A stretch of DNA of 10,848 nt, taken from the NCBI GenBank assembly GCA_035371905.1, contig DAORXQ010000058.1:1-10848 (forward strand), read 5' to 3'. The stretch is from a bacterium. Its GTDB lineage: Bacteria; Ratteibacteria; UBA8468; B48-G9; JAFGKM01. The notes beneath the pieces are model-generated. The model saw nothing but the letters and a program-made list of their open reading frames with translations, was not told where the DNA came from and ran no database searches. A program made the position numbers and the translations under genes. Positions 1 through 5,375 of the stretch are shown here, one piece after another (within the stretch, counting starts at the first letter, position 1; every line of letters begins with the position of its first letter).

Positions 1-53
1 TCCCCCAGTTTTACCCATTTCCAACCTTCTGGTAGTTTGTATGGTTCGTTCAT
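1..53 (-). CDS. hsdS: Type I restriction enzyme specificity subunit HsdS, N-terminus only (runs off the left edge)
   Basis: Reading leftward from an ATG at 53..51, the only open frame gives MNEPYKLPEGWKWVKLG followed by a codon beginning GA (Asp or Glu). The L-P-x-G-W-x-W-x-x-L-G-(D/E) signature is typical of the first target-recognition domain of HsdS, the subunit that chooses the DNA sequence methylated by HsdM and cut by HsdR. The ATG overlaps the TGA of the RadC-like gene as ATGA (53..50), and an AAGGAAGG ribosome-binding sequence lies about 9 bases upstream. The gene is therefore the next cistron of the hsdR-radC operon. Only 17 codons are visible, so the identification rests on this motif plus the adjacent hsdR. 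Confidence 0.8.
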   Translation of the reverse strand, partial: MNEPYKLPEGWKWVKLG

Positions 54-976
54 TTTATCAATCCTTCCTTAGCAAAACTATAATAGTCATCTTGATTTTT
101 TCCAATAATTATATGGTCTAAAACCTTTATGTCAACGAGATTACACGCCTGGACTATGCAATTTGTAAGTTCAATATCATTTGCAGAAGGTGTTGCCTCA
201 CCAGATGGATGATTGTGAACTAATATAACAGATGCAGCGGATTTTAAAGATGCTTCTTTAACAATTTCCTTTGGGTCAACCACGGTTGCATTTAAACTCC
301 CCATGCTTATTTCCACATTCTCAATTGGCTTGTTCTTAATATCTAAAAGAATGACATAAAAGAACTCTTTTGTAGAATCTTTGAGATATGTTCCGTGATA
401 TTCTGCCACATAACTTATTACATCCTCTGCCTGTTTTATCTTTTTCCTCTTTTCTGCTTGTTCCCTAAAAAGCCTCTTGCCAAGTTCCAGCGCTGCTTTA
501 ATTTGCACAGCCTTGGCAAACCCAATCCCCTCGATTTTGCGTATTTCCTCAATTGTTGCAGAATCAATACTTCTCAGTGAGCCAAAATGATTAAGCAATC
601 TCTTTGATAGTTCCTCAGCACTTATTCCCTCTTTACCAGTTCTTATGATTATTGCCAGTAGTTTTGAAAGCGGTAGTTTTTCAGGTCCAAGTTTAGCAAG
701 TAGTTCTCTTGGTCTCTCATCTTCTATCCACTGCTTAATTGGGCGGTTTTCTCTTTTTGCATTAACATGTTCTTTTATCTCTTTTCTTAACCTCTCACAA
801 TCCTGCGCGGTTTCAAACTTCAATTGATTAATGATTTCTTGTGTTTTCTCTTCGGTCAAAACTCCTTTCTTTGAGCACCTCAAAAAGATTTTTCCTTTTT
901 TACTGCACATTGGATAAATAGCATTTGCAACTATGAATTCGCGCAATGTTTTTGGAATATTATTAAGAGTACTCAT
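50..976 (-). CDS. radC: RadC-family JAB/MPN-domain protein with N-terminal extension, embedded in a restriction operon
   Basis: The protein has 308 residues; ordinary RadC proteins are about 225. Residues about 79-308 are a complete RadC: the typical start IEDERPRELL (84-93), a helix-hairpin-helix around IEGIGFAKA (148-156), and the JAMM metalloprotease-like motif HNHPSG (254-259) with S264 and D267, so the zinc ligands H254, H256 and D267 are present. The family's biochemical role is unsettled; it is often found near mobile elements and defence genes. Residues 1-78 are extra, and contain CSKKG twice (24-28 and 34-38) and a charged helical stretch at 41-78. The ATG overlaps the hsdR stop as ATGA (976..973) and has an AAAGGAGG ribosome-binding site at 995..988, so this start is well supported. 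Its own TGA overlaps the hsdS ATG. Co-translation with hsdR and hsdS suggests a role linked to restriction-modification, but that is inference. Confidence 0.9.
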   Translation of the reverse strand: MSTLNNIPKTLREFIVANAIYPMCSKKGKIFLRCSKKGVLTEEKTQEIINQLKFETAQDCERLRKEIKEHVNAKRENRPIKQWIEDERPRELLAKLGPEKLPLSKLLAIIIRTGKEGISAEELSKRLLNHFGSLRSIDSATIEEIRKIEGIGFAKAVQIKAALELGKRLFREQAEKRKKIKQAEDVISYVAEYHGTYLKDSTKEFFYVILLDIKNKPIENVEISMGSLNATVVDPKEIVKEASLKSAASVILVHNHPSGEATPSANDIELTNCIVQACNLVDIKVLDHIIIGKNQDDYYSFAKEGLIK

Positions 977-3315
977 GGGGCAAAAAGCCTCCTTTTTGTC
1001 TCAAAGATAATATCTTTTGGCTCACCTAACATTTTTAAAGATTCTATCCCGCCTGCTTTAACTACCTCCGGGGCATTAAAGATATATGGATTTTCCAATT
1101 CTTCTATTCCGCCTTTCTCAAATTGCTTTGAGAGAGCGAGTAATGTTGCTTTGGTTTTTTCTGGAAAACTGGAAAGCCAATCGCTATGCTTATACTCTAA
1201 AGCATCAACACGCTCCTTTCTACTTTTCGGAGCAACACCAAAACCAATTTCCGCCAATATATCATAAAGGTCATAATCCTGCCGTTTAGTCAGCTTACGG
1301 ATTAATCGCAAACCTCTACCGTCGTCTGGAAGATAATTTATAAGTTCATCTCGTTTTAGAGGATCTATCCACCTCTCACGAAGTTCGTCAAGTGTTTTGA
1401 CTTTTTTAGTCAAATTAGAAGCTATCATCTGGCTGTATTCCTCAATAGTAACCATTCCCATTTTATCCCCGACTTTTGTGACAATATAAGTTCCAGCAGG
1501 ATTAACACGGACATCAAATCCTTCTACACGGATAATTTTTTCTTTCCTTCCTTCTCCGGGTGGCTCTGGTGTTGATGTAGGTGGTGGTAGGGGCTCTTTC
1601 CCAAGTAAGCGTGTAGCATTTGTGTAATCATAGACACGAAACATCAATTTATTTGTAGGAAGATGAATTCTTGAGCCTCTTCCCATCATCTGCTGAAAAG
1701 CAATAGGGGAACGGACATATTTGAAAAATACTACATTTCTAAGAATTGGCACATCTACACCTGTTGTTATTAAATCAACTGTAGTTGCAATGAAATGGCT
1801 CCGTTCTGAGCCACGCAGGTCAGCAATATACTGGCTACCTCCAACCGCGGCAGTGCATTTGAAGGCATACGGTTCCAGGCGTTTCTGACCATTTTTAGTA
1901 CACCAATCAGCGTAGAGATTATTCATTTCGCTTGCTACGGCGTCAGCATGGGTGTCACGCACGCAAAAGATAACAGTCTTTTGGTGAGGTCCACCGGTTT
2001 GAAGAAGCATCTCAAATAGGTCTTTACACATAGCCTTTACCCTATCTGGTAACTGGATTATATCTTCAAACGAATTGGCCTCATATTGTTCACGGATCTC
2101 ATCTGCTTTAATAGGTTGGCCAGTTATTGCGTCTTTTGCTCCTCTAACTTCAATATCTTTTCGGCTTACACCCCTGATGTCAAGATTTACCTCACGACGC
2201 ACGATTTCACAGGCGGAAAGATATCCATCCTCAATTCCCTGTGCCATATCGTATTCATAGACTGGCTCGCCAAAGTATTGAAGATTATTGGCAGTAATCT
2301 CCTCGTCTTCCTTTCGTTCAGATTCACTGCCTCCTTCCCAATAGCGAGGGGTGGCTGTAAGACCAATCTGAATAGCATCCGGATTTCTTCTTAATATAAT
2401 GCTCCACTTGCCCCATGCACTTCTATGGCATTCATCAATAATAATGTGGCTAAAGTAGTTTTCAGGATAGTTCTCAAGAAAGAATTTTGCGTCTTCCGTT
2501 TCAGAAGCGACATTCAGTGTCTGATAGGTGGCAATTAAAATTCTGGCATTCTTTTGAGGGTTTGATGTAGTTACTTCCGCAGCATCAGTACCAAAAACAT
2601 TCTGGAAGGCAAGAAGTGCTTGACTGCGCAGTTCATCTCTATCGCAAACAAATAAAGCACGACGAAGCCCTCCGGCATCTGCAATCTTTTTCAACAGGTG
2701 AACAGCTATAAATGTTTTACCTGCACCTGTGGCAAGGAAGAGAAGCAATCGCTTCTTACCTTGAGCAATCTTCTCCAATGCTGCCCGGATAGCAGCATCC
2801 TGATAATAGCGTCTGCTTGCCTCTCCACCAGGATATTGAACCAATAGCGGTTTAGCCTGCTCGCTAGATAGGGAAAACTCAAGTCCTTTCTCGTAGCGCT
2901 CACGAAGTTCAGAAGGTGTGGGAAATAAATCAAGTGGCTTGGGTTGGGAAGTCTTGCCTGTAAATTGGTCATATTCTACAAAAAGATAACCATTAGAAGA
3001 ATAAACAAAAGGAACATGGTTTAAACGGGCGTATCTTTTTGCTTGCTCAAGTCCTTTATCAGGTGGCTCGCTACTTTTCTTCGCTTCAATTAATGCAACC
3101 GGTATAGGTGGACTGGCAATGTTAACACGGATACATAAAAGATAATCAATTCTACCCCTTTCTCTTCGTCTCGGCTTTCCATCTATAATATCAATCCCGC
3201 GCTCAGTTTCCTCCCGACGAATAAGGTCCTCTGTCCACCCCTTTTTATGAAGTGCAGGGTCAATTAGTTTTGCCTTGGTATCTGCTTCAGTTAAGAGATT
3301 ATTTAATCCATTCAT
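973..3315 (-). CDS. hsdR: Type I restriction enzyme R subunit, EcoEI family (nuclease and translocase)
   Basis: This is a 780-residue HsdR, the ATP-driven DNA translocase and endonuclease of a type I restriction system. Near the N-terminus, D57 and E77-A-K79 fit the D...ExK metal-dependent nuclease core. The SF2 helicase motor follows: Walker A ATGAGKT (195-201), Walker B DECH (294-297), TATPR motif III (320-324), motif V around TTVDLITTGVDVP (511-523) and the motif VI arginine finger QMMGRGSR (542-549). A proline-rich linker (about 574-588) leads into a C-terminal region of the EcoEI-R type, thought to contact the methylase/specificity subunits. All motifs are intact and the length is normal, so the subunit is probably functional. 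The start has a GAGG ribosome-binding sequence about 9 bases upstream. It lies 2 bases after a possible leader ORF and overlaps radC by four bases. No hsdM is visible in the window. The gene is clearly richer in G+C than genes beyond 5.4 kb, which suggests acquisition. Confidence 0.95.
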   Translation of the reverse strand: MNGLNNLLTEADTKAKLIDPALHKKGWTEDLIRREETERGIDIIDGKPRRRERGRIDYLLCIRVNIASPPIPVALIEAKKSSEPPDKGLEQAKRYARLNHVPFVYSSNGYLFVEYDQFTGKTSQPKPLDLFPTPSELRERYEKGLEFSLSSEQAKPLLVQYPGGEASRRYYQDAAIRAALEKIAQGKKRLLLFLATGAGKTFIAVHLLKKIADAGGLRRALFVCDRDELRSQALLAFQNVFGTDAAEVTTSNPQKNARILIATYQTLNVASETEDAKFFLENYPENYFSHIIIDECHRSAWGKWSIILRRNPDAIQIGLTATPRYWEGGSESERKEDEEITANNLQYFGEPVYEYDMAQGIEDGYLSACEIVRREVNLDIRGVSRKDIEVRGAKDAITGQPIKADEIREQYEANSFEDIIQLPDRVKAMCKDLFEMLLQTGGPHQKTVIFCVRDTHADAVASEMNNLYADWCTKNGQKRLEPYAFKCTAAVGGSQYIADLRGSERSHFIATTVDLITTGVDVPILRNVVFFKYVRSPIAFQQMMGRGSRIHLPTNKLMFRVYDYTNATRLLGKEPLPPPTSTPEPPGEGRKEKIIRVEGFDVRVNPAGTYIVTKVGDKMGMVTIEEYSQMIASNLTKKVKTLDELRERWIDPLKRDELINYLPDDGRGLRLIRKLTKRQDYDLYDILAEIGFGVAPKSRKERVDALEYKHSDWLSSFPEKTKATLLALSKQFEKGGIEELENPYIFNAPEVVKAGGIESLKMLGEPKDIIFETKRRLFAP
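988..995 (-). promoter_or_regulatory. Ribosome-binding site of the RadC-like gene
   Basis: AAAGGAGG on the minus strand, 11 bases before the ATG at 976 and inside the last codons of hsdR. It fixes the start of the RadC-like protein and shows that the extended N-terminus is translated. Confidence 0.75.
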
Positions 3316-3317
3316 AT

Positions 3318-3398
3318 CTATGCCTCACTATCATAGTAAAAATGTGCCATTTCCGATAACGTTCCCAGCATAAAGTAAGCCCAGCCCTTTTCTATCAT
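3318..3398 (-). CDS. Possible 26-residue leader ORF coupled to hsdR
   Basis: An ATG at 3398..3396 opens a 26-codon frame, MIEKGWAYFMLG then TLSEMAHFYYDSEA, whose TAG (3320..3318) lies two bases before the hsdR ATG. The frame is open upstream to a TGA near 3444, so a GTG start four codons earlier is also possible. The amino-acid mix looks like real protein, and its base composition matches hsdR rather than the AT-rich DNA further right. I recognise no family. It could be a genuine small coupled gene, a leader peptide controlling hsdR, or the 3' remnant of a deleted gene. No strong ribosome-binding site precedes it. Confidence 0.35.
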   Translation of the reverse strand: MIEKGWAYFMLGTLSEMAHFYYDSEA

Positions 3399-3506
3399 TT
3401 CTCTATGCACTGCTAAAACGTAAATATTTACTGAAACTCATTGTTTTAATTTTACTTTTTAACTTTTCAATTTTCAAATTTTCTTTTTATATTTTACCAC
3501 AACCTA

Positions 3507-3532
3507 ATTATACCTTCCCAAGATTTTGTCAA
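3507..3532 (-). promoter_or_regulatory. Possible promoter of the restriction operon (short spacer)
   Basis: On the minus strand TTGACA (3532..3527) and TATAAT (3512..3507) both match the sigma-70 consensus exactly, but only 14 bases separate them; 16-18 is normal. It lies about 190 bases upstream of hsdR. Between them is an A-rich leader (about 3421-3500) with GAAAATT-like repeats. The short spacer may make it weak, dependent on an activator, or a fossil. Confidence 0.3.
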
Positions 3533-3660
3533 GTCCGGCAGAAAACATAGCGGATTCGCCTTGTATTGTGGTGAAAGATACCAAAACCCTTGATAAACAA
3601 AGGATTTTAGATTTTTTAAAAAACTTGACAAAAATTAGTATGTAATAAGAGGAAGAAAAT

Positions 3661-4118
3661 ATGGAAGAGAGAAAACTAAAAAAGAGAAAGCAGTAAAAAA
3701 GCATCATCTACAATTTGTATAGAAAAAAGATATTATTTAAAAGTGATAAAGAGAAAAAATATAAAAACTATCTATCAGTTTATTTTTGTTGCAGATAAGA
3801 AAAGAAAAAGAAAATTTTATAAACATAAAGACAAAATATCACCAATTAAATAACTGGGTAGATACATAGAATTGCTGAAATTTACCATATAAACAATGAG
3901 AGAATAAAGTATGAAGACCTACTAAATCAGAAATATACACATCTTGGACAAATAGAAGTTATAAAAAGTATGAAACGTGATTGCCAGGGCATTACCTTAT
4001 TTGTAGGTCATCCAGAAATACCATTTGTATAGAAAAGAAAATAGATTCTGATAAATTAGAGGAATATTTGCCTCATAAACTTATCAAGGATATAAGAGAA
4101 GAAATGAGACCTCCTTAA
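3661..4118 (+). pseudogene. Decayed gene of unrecognised family, at least three reading-frame breaks
   Basis: Protein-like sequence continues across this stretch but jumps between frames. The first part starts at ATG 3661 (MEERKLKKRKQ), meets a TAA at 3694, and continues in frame through EKKYKNYLSVYF. The second frame (about 3779-3853) reads FIFVADKKRKRKFYKHKDK and ends at TAA 3851. After a shift near 3870 the third part (to TAG 4030) includes IAEIYHINNERIKYEDLLN, YTHLGQIEVIK and GITLFVGHPEIPF. After another shift the tail reads KIDSDKLEEYLPHKLIKD and ends REEMRPP with TAA at 4116. Joined, the pieces would give one basic protein of about 150 residues. I recognise no family. The scattered stops and shifts point to a long-dead gene rather than one sequencing error. 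It lies in the island-like gap beside the toxin-antitoxin pair. Confidence 0.5.
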
Positions 4119-4251
4119 AAATATTCTTAATGGGGTTCAGCAAGGATTTACAAAAAAGTTCTTTATCATAAGTTATAACATCCTCCTAATACTTTTGCTA
4201 TTTCCCACTTTTCTTTTCTTAAAATTATATCATCCTATTAAAAAATTACAA
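4119..4251. other. AT-rich spacer, nothing recognised
   Basis: This stretch between the decayed gene and the inverted-repeat element holds no ORF with protein-like composition, no convincing promoter and no RNA gene that I can see. Confidence 0.5.
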
Positions 4252-4388
4252 TTTTTTAAAACCAATTCCTCTTAATCTATTTTAACCCAAAATTTTTCTG
4301 AAGAGGCACAATCAACAAGCGGGTATAAGAAGTAGGTAGGTATGGGGGATGGAGAGGGGTATAAAAAATTGGTTTTGGTGTTAAAAAA
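4252..4388. repeat. Inverted-repeat element of about 137 bp with G-rich interior (MITE-like or structured RNA)
   Basis: The left arm TTTTTTAA+AACCAATT (4252-4267) is matched in reverse complement by the right arm AATTGGTT (4367-4374) and TTAAAAAA (4381-4388). The right arm carries a 6-base insert, TTGGTG. Inside is a second possible stem, CCTCTT (4268-4273) with AAGAGG (4301-4306). A strongly G-biased stretch follows (about 4320-4361) with runs of 3, 5 and 4 G. It has no coding capacity. It could be a small non-autonomous transposable element or a folded RNA upstream of the toxin-antitoxin genes. The sequence alone does not decide. Confidence 0.35.
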
Positions 4389-4398
4389 TATATAGTCC
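4384..4398 (+). repeat. Direct repeat flanking the toxin-antitoxin pair, left copy
   Basis: AAAAATATATAGTCC, identical to 4949-4963. Both copies are preceded by TTA or TTTA and followed by a G-rich stretch (CAGGAGGG here, GAAGGGGGG in the right copy). The toxin-antitoxin genes lie between the two copies. Confidence 0.55.
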
Positions 4399-4446
4399 AT
4401 CAGGAGGGTGAATTTGTTTTATCAATTGGAAATGTGTTTTTTTATT

Positions 4447-4475
4447 TTGATTGTAAAAATTAAATATTGTAAAAT
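4447..4475 (+). promoter_or_regulatory. Probable promoter of the toxin-antitoxin pair
   Basis: TTGATT (4447-4452), a 17-base spacer and TAAAAT (4470-4475) lie about 30 bases before the antitoxin ATG, with transcription expected to begin near 4482. In this AT-rich DNA such matches are common, so spacing and position carry most of the weight. Confidence 0.45.
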
Positions 4476-4505
4476 TAAGATATAAATAAGGAGGAAATTT
4501 AAAAT

Positions 4506-4682
4506 ATGAAAAAATTAATTCCTGAAAAAAGAGAAAAAATGTTAATGGTTAAAAAAATTGTTAAAGAAGCAGTTATTGAAGCATTTGAAGATATTGGATT
4601 AAGTAAAGCAATAGAAGAAGGATTGAAAACTGAAAAAGTGGATAAAGAAAAAATTTTTGAAGTCCTTAATAAAAAATTATGA
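4506..4682 (+). CDS. Probable antitoxin of a RelE/ParE-type toxin-antitoxin pair
   Basis: A 58-residue, highly charged protein with a start at ATG 4506 preceded by AAGGAGG (4488-4494, 11-base spacing). It begins MKKLIPEKREKMLMVKK, has a predicted helix around VKEAVIEAFEDIGLSKAI (19-36), and ends in a lysine-rich tail. I see no clear ribbon-helix-helix or helix-turn-helix motif and cannot name the antitoxin family. The call rests on size, charge and position: its TGA (4680-4682) overlaps the natural ATG of the downstream RelE-like toxin as ATGA, the usual antitoxin-then-toxin order. Antitoxins of this kind bind the toxin and often repress their own promoter, here probably 4447-4475. The antitoxin frame is intact although the toxin frame is not. 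Confidence 0.65.
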   Translation: MKKLIPEKREKMLMVKKIVKEAVIEAFEDIGLSKAIEEGLKTEKVDKEKIFEVLNKKL

Positions 4683-4950
4683 AGATAGAATTTACCTCAA
4701 AAGTTTCCTCCGTGATATAGAAAAATTAAAAGATAAAAAGATTGCAAAAAAGGTAAAAAAAATAATTTTAGAATGTGAAAAAAGTCCCTCTCCAAATGAA
4801 ATAAAAAATCTGAAGAAATTAAAGATAGGTAAAAATTTTTATTCAATTAGAATTGGTAATTACAGAATTGGGATTGTTTTGGAGAAAAATAAATTAATTT
4901 TTGTAAGATGTCTCCATAGGAAAGAAATTTACAGGTATTTTCCCTTTTAA
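4679..4950 (+). pseudogene. RelE/ParE-family toxin (mRNA interferase type) with a one-base frameshift near its start
   Basis: The frame ending at TAA 4948-4950 encodes the full body of a RelE/StbE-like toxin, including LRDIEKLKDKKIAKK, EIKNLKKLKIGKNFYSIRIG, NYRIGIV and the C-terminal FVRCLHRKEIYRYFPF. This family cuts translated mRNA on the ribosome. The expected first strand, MKIEFTSK, is encoded at ATG 4679 in a different frame that stops at TAG 4718. Adding one A to the four-A run at 4699-4702 joins the two into a normal 90-residue toxin, MKIEFTSK then SFLRDIEKL. The ATG overlaps the antitoxin stop, as expected for a native start. Reading the downstream frame alone needs a TTG at 4657 without a ribosome-binding site and gives an N-terminus unlike the family. 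Options are a disabled toxin, a sequence error in the A run, or a -1 slip on A-AAA. Confidence 0.75.
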
Positions 4951-4963
4951 AAATATATAGTCC
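4949..4963 (+). repeat. Direct repeat flanking the toxin-antitoxin pair, right copy
   Basis: AAAAATATATAGTCC, identical to 4384-4398 and 565 bases downstream of it. It begins at the toxin stop codon and is followed by a G-rich stretch as in the left copy. Confidence 0.55.
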
Positions 4964-5067
4964 TGAAGGGGGGTAGGTCTCCATTTTATATTGAACATCA
5001 AGGGTTTTGCTTATATTTTTTCTAAATTGTATTTTCATCTGGAAATCTTTTAACAAAAAAAGTATTA

Positions 5068-5092
5068 AAATTCATTGTATATCAATCATTTC
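5068..5092 (+). repeat. Left arm of a 25-bp inverted repeat
   Basis: Its reverse complement matches 5233-5257 at 22 of 25 positions, including a perfect 14-base core ATTGATATACAATG. The arms are 140 bases apart and enclose the short tandem repeats at 5158-5210. Together they sit directly beside the truncated tRNA. Confidence 0.6.
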
Positions 5093-5157
5093 AACTAACT
5101 GGGTTAAATTATACAATATATTGTGTTTTTAAAGATTAAAAAATACAGAATTTTGTG

Positions 5158-5210
5158 GTGCCAAATCAGTGCCAAATTAATGTCAAAAAATAGGGTAAAA
5201 TAGGGTAAAA
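5158..5210 (+). repeat. Short tandem repeats next to the tRNA fragment (possible integrase arm-type sites)
   Basis: Two near-identical 11-base units, GTGCCAAATCA (5158) and GTGCCAAATTA (5169), and a degenerate third (ATGTCAAAAAA, 5180) are followed by two exact 10-base units of TAGGGTAAAA (5191-5200, 5201-5210). Repeats spaced near one helical turn beside a tRNA attachment site resemble the arm-binding sites of tyrosine integrases. The sequence shows only the repeats; the function is inferred. Confidence 0.45.
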
Positions 5211-5232
5211 TAGAAAAACATAAAAAATAGTG

Positions 5233-5257
5233 AAAATTATTGATATACAATGGATTT
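5233..5257 (+). repeat. Right arm of a 25-bp inverted repeat
   Basis: Partner of 5068-5092 (22 of 25 positions match in reverse complement). Its end lies about 40 bases from the point where tRNA similarity stops. Confidence 0.6.
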
Positions 5258-5294
5258 ACTGAATTTTCTTATTTTTTGAAAAATGGCTTAAATA

Positions 5295-5337
5295 GGATTA
5301 GGAAACCGCTGCTCTATCCTTCCTGAGCTACAGGGGC
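5295..5337 (-). tRNA. Truncated tRNA-Arg(CCT): 5' half only
   Basis: Reading leftward from 5337: acceptor strand GCCCCTG (5337-5331), TA, D-stem GCTC and GAGC (5328-5325 and 5314-5311) around the loop AGGAAGGATA, A26, anticodon-stem strand GCGGT (5309-5305) and anticodon loop TTCCTAA with anticodon CCT at 5302-5300 (reads AGG, arginine). After the loop the DNA becomes AT-rich. The 3' anticodon strand, variable region, T-arm and acceptor complement are all missing, so the gene cannot make a tRNA. The upstream promoter is intact. The break at the 3' edge of the anticodon loop is where many integrases recombine, so this looks like the chromosomal half of an attachment site with foreign DNA to the left. 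A split or rearranged tRNA is the less likely alternative. Confidence 0.75.
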
Positions 5338-5346
5338 TTTTATAAT

Positions 5347-5375
5347 ATATTAACTGAAAAACTTTGTACTTTCAA
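5347..5375 (-). promoter_or_regulatory. Promoter of the truncated tRNA-Arg
   Basis: On the minus strand TTGAAA (5375..5370), a 17-base spacer and TAATAT (5352..5347) end nine bases before the first tRNA base at 5337. Spacing and position are ideal for a tRNA promoter. Its survival shows that the chromosomal side of the break is to the right. Confidence 0.65.

Noticed and set aside
2086..2394. A 102-codon plus-strand ORF inside hsdR
   Set aside because: It is antisense to the conserved helicase region of hsdR and has no ribosome-binding site or recognisable motif.
3624..3649. TTGACA at about 3625 as a promoter for the decayed gene
   Set aside because: The nearest -10-like hexamer, TAATAA, is only 12 bases away and nothing fits at 16-18 bases. 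The gene it would serve is dead.
3504..3707. A 67-codon minus-strand ORF
   Set aside because: It is Phe/Ser-rich low-complexity translation of A-rich DNA, has no ribosome-binding site and crosses the candidate hsdR promoter.
4657..4950. A 97-residue toxin ORF starting at TTG 4657
   Set aside because: There is no ribosome-binding site, the first 15 residues do not fit the RelE family, and the expected N-terminus is encoded at ATG 4679 in the adjacent frame, overlapping the antitoxin stop.
4847..5056. A minus-strand ORF opposite the toxin end
   Set aside because: It overlaps the well-supported RelE-like C-terminus in antisense and has no family features or ribosome-binding site.
5158..5220. 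A CRISPR array or minisatellite
   Set aside because: Units are 10-11 bases with no spacers and only two or three copies. This does not fit a CRISPR array.
5258..5337. A complete tRNA gene at this site
   Set aside because: No 3' anticodon strand, T-loop GGTTCGA-type sequence or acceptor complement follows on the minus strand, so only the 5' half is present.
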